Source of the DNA: Yeosuana aromativorans
Lineage (GTDB): Bacteria > Bacteroidota > Bacteroidia > Flavobacteriales > Flavobacteriaceae
Reading direction: 5' to 3'
Assembly: GCF_014646655.1 (NCBI RefSeq)
Contig: NZ_BMNR01000002.1
Location: 213,942 to 277,941 of the forward strand
Length of the DNA stretch: 64,000 nucleotides
Program-made: the position numbers and the translations under genes
Part shown: piece after piece, positions 42,401 to 50,556 of the stretch
Layout of the letters: every line of letters starts with the position of its first letter
How positions within the stretch are numbered: the stretch's first letter is position 1
The notes under the pieces: generated by a model
What the model was told of the DNA's origin: nothing
What the model saw: the letters and a program-made list of their open reading frames with translations, nothing else
Database searches by the model: none

Positions 42401-44885
42401 TATTTTGTCTAAAAGAGATGCTACATATACTGAAGGTTATGACTTTAAGATCAATGGTTCAGGGCAATTTGAATTTGATTTAAATGGCGGTGCGGCAACA
42501 TTAACATCGTCTGTTGCAATTCCAGAAAACGAATGGCACCAACTGTCAGTAATTTATAATGCGGGAACAGCAACCCTTTACATTGACGGTGTAGCAGATA
42601 CAAGCGCATCTTCATTACCTGCCCCTATAGCAACATCACAATCATTTTATATAGCAGCTGCGGGAAAAAACACACCAACAGACTTCTTTGCTGGTAACAT
42701 TGATGAAGTAAGAGTTTGGGATACTGCATTAACAGAAGCCCAACTAAGATATATCATGAACCAGGAAATCATTGATAATTCCTTGGCTCTGGTTTATGGT
42801 AATGTTCTTCCCACTAGCATTACTAAAAATGAAATAAGCTCAATTCCTTGGTCAGATTTAGCCGGCTATTACCCAATGTCCGTTTACACCTACACAAACA
42901 CCAATGACATGTCTGGCAATGGACATCAAGGCGCTTTAAGAAATTTAGATACCGTTGACAGACAAACGGCGCCACTACCATATCAAACCCAAGCATCTGG
43001 CCCTTGGGATACTGATGCAACATGGTTAAACAACTCTGTTCAGTCGTTACCAAATGATGTATCAATTATTGATGGCACAACACCTATAGATTGGAATATT
43101 GTTGAAATTAACCATGATGTTAGCATAAAAACCAAAAGTTCTCTGGGACGCGAACGAAGTGTTCAAGGTTTAATAATCAACAGTGGAAATTTATTGGTTG
43201 ATGGTGACACAGCTTGTGGTTGCGGTAATGGTTTAACCATAACCCATTATTTAAAATTAAATGGCACCATTGATTTAGAAGGTGAATCACAATTGATACA
43301 AACCACGGGAAGTGATTTAGACCCAACTAGTTCAGGTACATTACAAAGAGACCAACAAGGCACAAAGGATTTATACACTTACAATTATTGGTCGTCACCC
43401 GTTGGAATTAGCAATACTACAACCAACAACAATAGTTATAAACTTCCAGATGTATTAAAAGATGGATCTGTACCAACTAATCCACTGCCAATTACCTTTT
43501 TAACTTCTGGCTATGATGGTAGCCCGGGAACTCCGGGAGTGACACCAATAAGCATTGCTGATTATTGGATATGGAAATATGCCAACAAAACCAGTGACAG
43601 CTATCCGTTGTGGCAACATGTTAGAAGTACCGGAACCATATTAGCTGGCGAAGGATTCACTATGAAAGGTGTTCAAAATACAGGTGGTGCCATTTCTTTA
43701 GAACAAAATTATGTCTTCAAAGGCAAACCAAACAATGGTGATATTTCCTTAACATTATCGCCAGGAAATGATTACTTAATTGGGAACCCTTATGCTTCTG
43801 CCTTAGATGCTGATGAGTTCATTTTAGATAACATTAACAGTTCAGGTGGTAGAGCAACCTCTGATATTTTTGATGGAGCTTTATATTTTTGGGAACATTT
43901 TGCATCATCAACTCATATTTTAAGAGAATACCAAGGTGGATATGGAACATATAACTTAATGGGAGCAACCAAAGCTATTTCCAATGACGCAAGAATAAAT
44001 GCTACTGGAACAACTGGTACCAAAACACCTCAAAGATACATTCCCGTAAGTCAAGGCTTTTTTGTTACAGCTGATACTGGTGGCACTTTAACTTTTAAAA
44101 ACAGCCAACGTATATTTAAAACCGAAGCCAGTGACCCTTCCCTTTTTATTAAACCAATTGGAAACATAAAAGGCAGTCAACCAAATTCAAAAAAAGGAGA
44201 CACAAGAGAAAAAATCAAGCTTTTATTTGATTCTCCAAAAGGTTATCACAGACAATTGCTCACCGGTATAGATAACCATGCAAGCAACGGCATAGATGTT
44301 GGTTATGATGCGCCATTAATTGAGGACAATGTTGAGGACATTTACTGGACCGTTAATGATAAAAAATTTATCATTCAAGCTGTCAACAATTTTAACGATG
44401 ATCAAATTTTGCCACTAGGTATGAAAATCAATAAAAAAGGATTGGCTACCATAAAAATTGATACGCTTGAAAACATTCCTGCTAACCTCAGTATTTTTAT
44501 TAAAGATAAAGAGTTGAACCTTATTCACGATTTAAAGGAAAGCAACTACCAAGTTTATTTAAATCCAGGTGTAATAACCGATAGATTTGAAATTGTTTTT
44601 AACACTAAACAAGATACTACTTTAAGTACTGATGAAAAGGCCAAAGACTTATTGAATGTCTTTTATTCCAATGAAGAATCAAGTTTGATTTTGCAAAATC
44701 CAAATTTAAAACAAATACAATCTGCTGAATTATTGAATATCTTGGGACAATCAATAATTAAATTCAAAACTATTGAGCAAGTGAGTTATCAGAAACTAAA
44801 AACAAAACACCTTGTTACTGGAACATATATCATAGAACTTAAAACCATTGATGGTTCCATCACTAAAAAAGTTATAATACAGTAG
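39462..44885 (+). CDS. Giant secreted MAM/choice-of-anchor-D/LamG protein with T9SS tail (paralogue)
   Basis: The protein has 1807 residues. It has the same order as its left neighbour: signal peptide, MAM-like domain (~25-195), two choice-of-anchor-D repeats (~200-450), DUF8202-like region (~455-945), LamG domain (~950-1110), a long C-terminal region and a type A T9SS sorting tail (DLLNVFYSNEESSLIL to the end). It lacks the Cys-rich segment and one anchor-D repeat of the neighbour. The pair arose by tandem duplication. It should be displayed on or released from the cell surface; a polymer-binding or adhesion role is inferred from LamG and MAM. Confidence 0.88.
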   Translation: MKHYINNFKLYCFIACVFISYKSISQTCTTTVSTFPYSEGFESGIGGWIQDSGDNFDWIRDSGGTPSSNTGPSTGHSSTWYMYTEASSNNNNTGNLISPCFDLTSASAATFSFWYHMYGSDMGTLNVELSTDNGSTYPFNLWSQTGQVQTSNGQAYNQVSLDLSSYVGQIIKIRFRGVTGNNYRSDMAIDDVAVTATIIPMPEINITGSGNSIVSGDITPSASDDTDFGNVDITIGTNANTFTIQNTGTATLNLTGSSPYVAISGTNAADFTVTGIPSTSIATGSSTTFTITFNPSAIGLRSATVTIANNDGNENPYTFTVQGNGTSAVQEINVLGNSNSIVNGDSSPTTLDDTDFGNTDITVGSVVHTFTIENLGTVTNLNLTSGSPYVVVSGVDASDFTVTTIPTTPITASSSTTFNITFNPSSTGLKSATLTIANDDLDESIYSFDIQGTGVIIKAPGGVDTNLELWLKGNAGLGYTNGQPVTTWQDQTSNAYNATAPVAGVEPTYRDDPAYNINFNPVVDFDNSYSTFTLDTDFSFDNTSTEFLQGSGGFYSEDIFVVLIPDTTINSSFGSMDVFCGDENIAANETDATGIGLGAYSVRFSGEIISYAHGTTSGGLGYGVAETGTGSTYSNAGIINVRNNTAVTQQELYYNAKNIETIQNDVPDFANVNNTRYWIGRSEGWEATTDARIAEIITYSSRKNDTDLTQERNRIQSYLAIKYGITLGTNGTSQDYVDSSGNVIWDQSANSGFNYDIAGIGRDDISELNQKQSSSINNATDGTGPIQGILTIGLTDIYNTNNENISTNPTTLNNKEFLVWGDNGADLNLAAMGVSVNMSAGITPALSTPVSFVAMQRIWKVVENGGDIPSCKVRIPQNAVRNISPPGSYLMFISDTGIFDPTSDYRVMTSDGNGNLEANYDFDGTKYITFGYAPQVVAERSINFDGVADYIDMENNLDLNPSAFTISAWVKRDTGTVNASILSKRDATYTEGYDFKINGSGQFEFDLNGGAATLTSSVAIPENEWHQLSVIYNAGTATLYIDGVADTSASSLPAPIATSQSFYIAAAGKNTPTDFFAGNIDEVRVWDTALTEAQLRYIMNQEIIDNSLALVYGNVLPTSITKNEISSIPWSDLAGYYPMSVYTYTNTNDMSGNGHQGALRNLDTVDRQTAPLPYQTQASGPWDTDATWLNNSVQSLPNDVSIIDGTTPIDWNIVEINHDVSIKTKSSLGRERSVQGLIINSGNLLVDGDTACGCGNGLTITHYLKLNGTIDLEGESQLIQTTGSDLDPTSSGTLQRDQQGTKDLYTYNYWSSPVGISNTTTNNNSYKLPDVLKDGSVPTNPLPITFLTSGYDGSPGTPGVTPISIADYWIWKYANKTSDSYPLWQHVRSTGTILAGEGFTMKGVQNTGGAISLEQNYVFKGKPNNGDISLTLSPGNDYLIGNPYASALDADEFILDNINSSGGRATSDIFDGALYFWEHFASSTHILREYQGGYGTYNLMGATKAISNDARINATGTTGTKTPQRYIPVSQGFFVTADTGGTLTFKNSQRIFKTEASDPSLFIKPIGNIKGSQPNSKKGDTREKIKLLFDSPKGYHRQLLTGIDNHASNGIDVGYDAPLIEDNVEDIYWTVNDKKFIIQAVNNFNDDQILPLGMKINKKGLATIKIDTLENIPANLSIFIKDKELNLIHDLKESNYQVYLNPGVITDRFEIVFNTKQDTTLSTDEKAKDLLNVFYSNEESSLILQNPNLKQIQSAELLNILGQSIIKFKTIEQVSYQKLKTKHLVTGTYIIELKTIDGSITKKVIIQ

Positions 44886-44900
44886 AAAAAAGACAATCAA

Positions 44901-44938
44901 AATAAAAGCACCATAAGTTGAATTATGGTGCTTTTATT
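44901..44938. terminator. Bidirectional terminator between giant gene and hisS
   Basis: AATAAAAGCACCATAA (44901-44916) pairs with TTATGGTGCTTTTATT (44923-44938) around a 6-base loop. A/T runs on both sides allow it to stop both convergent genes; its right arm overlaps the hisS stop codon. Confidence 0.85.
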
Positions 44939-46601
44939 TTTTAAGATTTTTTAATTCGTCTAATGACACGGTTTTCTGCTCACCAGAAACCATGTTTTTC
45001 AGCGTGTAGGTATTTGAATTCATCTCCTGCTCGCCAACCAAAACCACAAACGGGATGTTTCGCCTATTGGCATGGGTCATTTGTTTTTTCATTTTGGCAG
45101 CTTCAGGATATAATTCCGCATTAATACCATTTGCGCGCAATGCCTTAATGGCTTTTAAACTGAACAAAGCTTCTTTATCACCAAAATTGATAAACAGCAC
45201 ATCAATGGATTTTGTAACGGTTTCAGGAAACAAGCCTAATTCTTCCAAGACCAAGTAAATCCTATCCAATCCAAAGCTAATGCCTACACCACTCATATCA
45301 TCAAGCCCAAAAATACCGGTTAAATCATCGTATCGGCCTCCACCACCAATGGAACCCATTTGCACGCTTTTTGGCGCAGCAACTTCAAAAATGGCGCCCG
45401 TATAATAGTTCAATCCGCGAGCCAAGGTCACGTCAAGTTGCAAAGTTGCCGTTGATAGGCCTAATTCAGTAATAGCTGCATGTACAAACTCCAATTCCTG
45501 GATACCTTTTGTGCCTTCTTTAGAAGTTGATAATATTGCTTTTAAGGATTCTATTTGAGATCCAAACGAACCGGACAAGTTAAATAAGGGCTGTAGTTTT
45601 GAAATGCCTGCTTCTGAAATACCTTTTGAAAGCATTTCTTCCTTCACCTTCTCCTCACCTATTTTATCCAGCTTATCCAAAGCCACCGTGAAATCAATTA
45701 ATTTATCTGAAGCTCCAATGATTTCAGCAATACCGGACAATATCTTACGGTTGTTTATTTTGATGGTAACACCTTCCAGTTTTAGTTTTGAAAATACCGC
45801 GTCATACAATTGCACAAACTCCACTTCCTGCCACAGGGAGTTACTTCCCACTACATCGGCATCACATTGGTAAAATTCCCTAAACCGGCCTTTTTGGGGT
45901 CTATCGGCACGCCAAACGGGTTGCATTTGGTAACGTTTAAACGGAAACTCAATCTCGTTTTGGTGTTGTACCACATAACGTGCGAACGGGACTGTTAAAT
46001 CATAACGGAGGGCTTTTTCAGTTATATAATCACTAACATGAACCGAGGAAAAGTTAAAATAGAAACTACCAAAAACTCTTGTTGCAAAATCATCTATTCT
46101 ACTATCACCTTCATCAATGAACTGATTTAATTTTTCCTGTGTTTTTAAAAAACCATCATAGATAATAAACCATAAGGTTTCTGCTAATTGATTATAATTT
46201 AATTTTTCCTCTGTTAATTGAATATTCTTATTAGACTTAATATGATTAGGAATAAAATTTAAATAAACTTCCTTATAAGTCAACCAGTTAATGTTTTCTG
46301 AACCTGTCTTTTTAATAAATATTAAAATATTATGTAAAGAGTCTTTTATCACTTCAACCAAAGATTTATTCAGCTTATCAAAATAATCTCCAGAATTCAA
46401 AATCTTAAAAATCAGTCTATCCCCTTCATCACCATATTTTCCCATTAAGGTCTCAGAATTCTCAAAACTAGGTGTTTCAATGGGTTGAAATCCAAATGTT
46501 TCAAACACACTTTGTATGGTTTGAAAAATATAATTGCGTTTTGCTACCTGTTCTGGGTTAAAATCTCGTGTGCCTTTAGGAATACTTGGTTTTTGCGCCA
46601 T
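44934..46601 (-). CDS. hisS: Histidine-tRNA ligase with an insertion in the catalytic domain
   Basis: The protein has 555 residues, about 90 more than usual. Class II motifs are present: motif 2 [17 protein letters not shown], His-specific [14 protein letters not shown], motif 3 [14 protein letters not shown], and a C-terminal anticodon-binding domain. It charges tRNA-His. Between KILNSGDY (residue 73) and [10 protein letters not shown] (residue 192), where relatives have about 25 residues, there are about 117 residues of AT-rich, helical, unrecognised sequence (DNA 46032-46382). The frame is open and flanks are intact, so the enzyme is probably active. It is a lone gene, convergent with the giant secreted protein. 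Confidence 0.95.
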   Translation of the reverse strand: MAQKPSIPKGTRDFNPEQVAKRNYIFQTIQSVFETFGFQPIETPSFENSETLMGKYGDEGDRLIFKILNSGDYFDKLNKSLVEVIKDSLHNILIFIKKTGSENINWLTYKEVYLNFIPNHIKSNKNIQLTEEKLNYNQLAETLWFIIYDGFLKTQEKLNQFIDEGDSRIDDFATRVFGSFYFNFSSVHVSDYITEKALRYDLTVPFARYVVQHQNEIEFPFKRYQMQPVWRADRPQKGRFREFYQCDADVVGSNSLWQEVEFVQLYDAVFSKLKLEGVTIKINNRKILSGIAEIIGASDKLIDFTVALDKLDKIGEEKVKEEMLSKGISEAGISKLQPLFNLSGSFGSQIESLKAILSTSKEGTKGIQELEFVHAAITELGLSTATLQLDVTLARGLNYYTGAIFEVAAPKSVQMGSIGGGGRYDDLTGIFGLDDMSGVGISFGLDRIYLVLEELGLFPETVTKSIDVLFINFGDKEALFSLKAIKALRANGINAELYPEAAKMKKQMTHANRRNIPFVVLVGEQEMNSNTYTLKNMVSGEQKTVSLDELKNLKK

Positions 46602-46728
46602 AATTATCTATTAAAGCACAAATATCTTAATTTTTAATGTGACTTAATACCTTTTTTAAAATTTATAGTAACTTTATTCTCCTTAACGAGTCTAACATAA
46701 AAAGTCTCATAACCATTAATACCACTCT

Positions 46729-47970
46729 ATGTTTTCACTAGTGCGCGAAAATATCAGGATTGCCTTTGATTCCATAAAAAGTCAATTGCTGCGAACCGTT
46801 TTGACAATCTTGATCATAGCTATTGGTATAACCGCTCTTGTGGGCATTTTAAGTTCTATTTCTGCCCTTGAAAACACCATTTCGGGTAATTTCTCGTCCA
46901 TGGGCTCTAACACCTTTAACATTCAGCGTGAAGAGTTTGCCATAGAGCGTCATGGCGGTGGCCAAAGACAAAAGCAAAACCCCATTATCACCTATGCTGA
47001 GGCCAAAGACTTTATGGACACCTACAAGTACCCATTGACCAAAATATCATTGATGTTCAATGGCACTAGTTCTGCTGAAATTAAATATGAAAACAAAAAA
47101 ACAGATCCTGACGTTTTGGTTGTTGGAGCAAACGAGAACTTTATTCAAAACTCTGGGCTTAAAATTGCTAAAGGACGTGAGTTTAATGTGTTTGATGTTG
47201 ATAACAATAACAATGTTTGTGTGATAGGAAGCGATTTGGAGAAAGAATTTTTCAGTACGCTTAACCCCATCAATCAAACCATAAGTATAAGAGGCCATAA
47301 ATTTAAGGTTATTGGCACATTGGAATCCCAAAAAACAGGTTTTAACAGTAAGGAAAATTACCGTGTTATCATTCCTATAAAATTAGCGCGTTCTATATTT
47401 ACCAATGCCAACATCAATTATGGCTTGAGCGTTATGGTAGAAAAAAAGGAATTACTGGACAATGCCAAGGATGAAGCGGTTTATACCTTTAGGAACATTA
47501 GAAAACTAAAACCTATTGAAGACAACGATTTTGCTGTTGAAAGCAGTGAGGATTTGATTAACAAAGTTGCTTCCATAACAGAATATCTTTATATGGCTGC
47601 CTGGGTGATTAGCATCATTACTATTTTTGGTTCGTCAATAGCCTTGATGAACATCATGTTTGTTAGTGTTACGGAACGCACACGTGAAATTGGTGTTAGA
47701 AAGGCACTGGGCGCCAAACGTAAAACCATTGCCTCTCAATTTTTTATTGAGACCATTATAGTAAGCCAATTAGGTGGTATTTTGGGAATTATTTTAGGCC
47801 TTCTTGTCGGTTTAGGATTATCCGCCGCTGCGGGGTTTAACTTCACAACGCCTTGGTTGGCCATGATTAGTGCCTTTTCAATTGCGTTTGTTGTAGCCTT
47901 GATTTCTGGTTCTTTGCCAGCTATTAAGGCCTCAAAACTAGACCCTATTGAATCGCTGCGTTATGAATAA
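46729..47970 (+). CDS. ABC transporter permease (MacB/FtsX type)
   Basis: The protein has 413 residues: an N-terminal transmembrane helix (VLTILIIAIGITALVGILSSI), a periplasmic MacB_PCD domain (~45-245) and three C-terminal helices of the FtsX domain with the motif ERTREIGVRKALGAKRKTI. MacB-type permeases couple ATP hydrolysis to periplasmic work such as lipoprotein or peptide export. No ATP-binding subunit is adjacent, so the partner must be encoded elsewhere. It is divergent from hisS. Confidence 0.88.
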   Translation: MFSLVRENIRIAFDSIKSQLLRTVLTILIIAIGITALVGILSSISALENTISGNFSSMGSNTFNIQREEFAIERHGGGQRQKQNPIITYAEAKDFMDTYKYPLTKISLMFNGTSSAEIKYENKKTDPDVLVVGANENFIQNSGLKIAKGREFNVFDVDNNNNVCVIGSDLEKEFFSTLNPINQTISIRGHKFKVIGTLESQKTGFNSKENYRVIIPIKLARSIFTNANINYGLSVMVEKKELLDNAKDEAVYTFRNIRKLKPIEDNDFAVESSEDLINKVASITEYLYMAAWVISIITIFGSSIALMNIMFVSVTERTREIGVRKALGAKRKTIASQFFIETIIVSQLGGILGIILGLLVGLGLSAAAGFNFTTPWLAMISAFSIAFVVALISGSLPAIKASKLDPIESLRYE

Positions 47971-47973
47971 GGA

Positions 47974-48441
47974 TTAGTTAATCAGCTTATCAAAAAATTT
48001 AAACAAATCCCCTTTTGTGATAACGGCCCCTTGCTCAATCAATTTGAATTTATCCAGATTTTTATCATCTGAATAGTCCTTTTTAGCCTGCAAAAATTCC
48101 ACATGATCATCCATGAGGTTTTCACGCAACCAATTATAACCCTCTGTGGTTGTCAAGTCTTGGTCGTTTTTAAGCGTTACGGCTATAACGTGCATGTTAT
48201 CATCATTCAAACTGAACAGATGCATTTGTTTTGGTGAAATGTGTTCTAAATACTTGGCCGCACTCAAGGCGCCTTCCCAAATTAAATCACTGAATACATC
48301 CAACTCTATTTCAGCAAGTTCTGGTTTGTTTTCTTTTAAGTTCTTCCACTCGTCTGCCGTAATGGATTGGGTTGCCAAAAAATTAATGAACTCTTTTTCC
48401 AGTTCTTCAAATTGCTCTTTGGTAAGTCTTGAATATTTCAT
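47974..48441 (-). CDS. Conserved hypothetical protein (DUF6495-like)
   Basis: The start was set at ATG 48441 (155 residues, MKYSRLTKEQFEELEKEF), because the longer version adds only a few residues of unlikely character. It is a soluble acidic alpha/beta protein. The opening and the segment ELDVFSDLIWEGAL recall the DUF6495 family found in Flavobacteriia next to the rpsF-rplI operon. Function unknown. It lies convergent with the ABC permease, only 3 bases apart. Confidence 0.6.
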   Translation of the reverse strand: MKYSRLTKEQFEELEKEFINFLATQSITADEWKNLKENKPELAEIELDVFSDLIWEGALSAAKYLEHISPKQMHLFSLNDDNMHVIAVTLKNDQDLTTTEGYNWLRENLMDDHVEFLQAKKDYSDDKNLDKFKLIEQGAVITKGDLFKFFDKLIN

Positions 48442-48489
48442 AAGCCCTCTTAATCTCCCCAAAGGAGAAACATTAATTAGTAAAAAACC

Positions 48490-48523
48490 AAAAGCCTCAT
48501 TCCAATAAAGGATTGAGGCTTTT
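48490..48523 (-). terminator. Terminator of the rpsF-rpsR-rplI operon
   Basis: AAAAGCCTCA (48490-48499) pairs with TGAGGCTTTT (48514-48523). On the minus strand the stem is followed by GGTTTTTTAC, just after the rplI stop. Confidence 0.8.
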
Positions 48524-48543
48524 ATAAAATTCTATCTTGAAAA

Positions 48544-49005
48544 TTATGCTTGTGCTATAACTTCAAAAGGAACATCAAAAACCACTTCTCTGTGCAAACG
48601 TACTACGGCATTGTACTGTCCTAAGCGTTTGATGTTTCCACCGGTTATTGTAATATATTTTTTATCAACAGAGATACCTTCTTTTTCAAAAATCTCAACT
48701 AAATCTGCTTTGGTCACAGAACCAAATAATTTATCTCCAGCTGAAGCACCTTCTGTAGCTTTAGCGGTAATTTTAATATCCAATGCTTTGATAGCTTCTG
48801 CTAATTTATTGGCATCTTCAATTAATTTTTTATCCTTAAAAGCTCTTTGTTTTAATGTTTCTGCCAATACTTTTTTAGCTGAAATAGTAGCTAAAATAGC
48901 CTGTCCTTGAGGAATCAAAAAATTTCTACCATAACCGTTCTTAACTGTTACAATATCGTCTTTAAATCCTAAATTTTCAACGTCTTGTTTTAATATAAGT
49001 TCCAT
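48544..49005 (-). CDS. rplI: 50S ribosomal protein L9
   Basis: The protein has 153 residues, the normal length. It opens with MELILKQDVENLGFKDDIVTVKNGYGRNFLIPQG, that is, the typical N-terminal RNA-binding domain with GYGRNFLIP (~residues 23-31), followed by the long helix and the C-terminal domain with EGASAGDKLFGSVT. It binds 23S rRNA and helps keep the reading frame. It is the third gene of the rpsF-rpsR-rplI operon, 13 bases after rpsR. Confidence 0.97.
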   Translation of the reverse strand: MELILKQDVENLGFKDDIVTVKNGYGRNFLIPQGQAILATISAKKVLAETLKQRAFKDKKLIEDANKLAEAIKALDIKITAKATEGASAGDKLFGSVTKADLVEIFEKEGISVDKKYITITGGNIKRLGQYNAVVRLHREVVFDVPFEVIAQA

Positions 49006-49018
49006 AGTTATGCTATTA

Positions 49019-49315
49019 TTATTTTAACAAATCAGCCACGTATGGCATTAATGCTAAGTGACGGGCTCTTTTTACGGCCACTGATACTTTTCTTTGATAC
49101 TTTAATGAAGTTCCTGTTAAACGTCTTGGTAAGATTTTACCTTGTTCGTTCACAAATTTCAATAAGAAATCTGGGTCTTTGTAATCAATATATTTAATTC
49201 CAGACTTTTTGAAACGACAATACTTTTTGGTTTTGTTTGTTTCGATGTTCAACGGGGTTAAATACCTGATTTCCCCGTCTTTTTTTCCTTTGGATTGTTG
49301 TTCTATACTTGACAT
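49019..49315 (-). CDS. rpsR: 30S ribosomal protein S18
   Basis: The protein has 98 residues with the conserved core [18 protein letters not shown], then [31 protein letters not shown], which binds S6 and 16S rRNA in the platform. It lies 2 bases after the rpsF stop, so the S6-S18 pair is made together. Confidence 0.97.
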   Translation of the reverse strand: MSSIEQQSKGKKDGEIRYLTPLNIETNKTKKYCRFKKSGIKYIDYKDPDFLLKFVNEQGKILPRRLTGTSLKYQRKVSVAVKRARHLALMPYVADLLK

Positions 49316-49317
49316 AA

Positions 49318-49656
49318 TTACGCTTTAGCTTTAAGTTTTTCTCTTCTTCTTTCTGCCCAAGCAACAGCGTGCTTGTCTAGTTTTACAGTTAAGTAACGCA
49401 TAAAACGCTCGTCACGTCTAAATTCCAATTCTAATGCACCAATGGCTTCGCCATCTACAGTGTATTCAAATAAGTGATAAAAACCACTTTTCTTGTTTTG
49501 GATTGGGTAAGCTAATTTCTTTAGGCCCCAGTCTTCTTTTGATATCATCTTAGCTCCTCTAGAAACAAGAAAATCTTCGTATTTCTTTACTGTTTCCTTT
49601 ATCTGGTCTTCAGATAAAACGGGATTTAAGATGAAAACAGTTTCATAATGATTCAT
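49318..49656 (-). CDS. rpsF: 30S ribosomal protein S6
   Basis: The protein has 112 residues, with the S6 opening [19 protein letters not shown] and the ferredoxin-like fold ([38 protein letters not shown]). It pairs with S18 in the 30S subunit. It is the first gene of the operon; its promoter lies 31-61 bases upstream. Confidence 0.97.
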   Translation of the reverse strand: MNHYETVFILNPVLSEDQIKETVKKYEDFLVSRGAKMISKEDWGLKKLAYPIQNKKSGFYHLFEYTVDGEAIGALELEFRRDERFMRYLTVKLDKHAVAWAERRREKLKAKA

Positions 49657-49686
49657 AAAAATCTATTTTATTGTTAAAAATGGGTG

Positions 49687-49717
49687 CAAAAATAACGTAT
49701 TTATTTATATATTGCAA
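49687..49717 (-). promoter_or_regulatory. Promoter of the rpsF operon
   Basis: On the minus strand TTG (49717-49715), 20 bases, TATTTTTG (49694-49687) matches the Bacteroidota -33/-7 consensus. The leader before the rpsF ATG would be about 25 bases, too short for a complex attenuator. Confidence 0.65.
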
Positions 49718-49851
49718 GCATAATCCTTCCATATTTATGACATTTTACAAATGTTAAATTTTTGTTAAAATAAACAGTTTACCGATGTTTTTTGGTTTTT
49801 AACCGAATTTTTTGTAATATTGTCGATATCTTAACCGAAATAATAAATGTT

Positions 49852-50547
49852 ATGACTTTAAACTGTGTAGTAGTAGACGATTCAGCGATACAGCGTCTCT
49901 CTATTGTAAAGCTTGTAGAGAATCACCCCGCTCTCAACTTAATTGCAGAGTACAGTAGTGCTTTAGAAACCAAAAATGGTTTAAACAACAATCAAGTTGA
50001 CCTTATCTTTCTAGATATAGAAATGCCTGTTTTAAACGGGTTTGAACTATTGGATGTTTTAAACAACAAACCTCAAATTATCTTTGTAACCGGTAAAACA
50101 GAATATGCTTTTAAAGCATTTAACTATGACGCCACCGATTACTTACACAAACCAATTACCAGAGAACGTTTTAATGTGTCAGTTGAAAAAGCACTTGAGC
50201 AGCATAAACTGACTATGGACTTTAATGAAGAAGAGGGTGAACACATCTTTGTAAAGAGCAATCTTAAAAAACGTAAAGTTTACATCAAGGATATAAAATG
50301 GATTGAAGCACTTGGTGACTATGTAAAACTAGTAACCGAAGAAAATAGCTTAGTGGTTTTATCTACCATGAAATCATTTGAAAAAGAATTACCTGAGAAC
50401 AAGTTCTTAAGAATTCACAAATCTTATATTGTTAATCTGGATAAAATAGACAGGTTTAACAGTAAAAACGTTGAAGTTGGTGCGTATGAAATTCCTTTGA
50501 GCAGGAACAAAAAAACCCAACTTGTTGATGCTTTAAATAATATTTAA
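49852..50547 (+). CDS. LytTR-family response regulator
   Basis: The start was set at ATG 49852 (231 residues, MTLNCVVVDDSA), because this is where the receiver domain begins; the extension to 49792 has no homologous character. The receiver has D9/D10, D55 (LIFLDIEMP) and the TGKTEYAFKAF/HKPI region. A LytTR DNA-binding domain follows (~135-230: IFVKSNLKKRKVYIKDIKWIEA, FLRIHKSYIVNLDKI). No histidine kinase is adjacent. It is conserved next to the ribosomal operon in related bacteria; targets unknown. Confidence 0.88.
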   Translation: MTLNCVVVDDSAIQRLSIVKLVENHPALNLIAEYSSALETKNGLNNNQVDLIFLDIEMPVLNGFELLDVLNNKPQIIFVTGKTEYAFKAFNYDATDYLHKPITRERFNVSVEKALEQHKLTMDFNEEEGEHIFVKSNLKKRKVYIKDIKWIEALGDYVKLVTEENSLVVLSTMKSFEKELPENKFLRIHKSYIVNLDKIDRFNSKNVEVGAYEIPLSRNKKTQLVDALNNI

Positions 50548-50556
50548 TTTAAAACA

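Noticed and set aside
46032-46382. An intein in hisS
   Set aside because: No Cys/Ser at the start, no terminal His-Asn, and the size (~117 residues) is too small with no splicing blocks.
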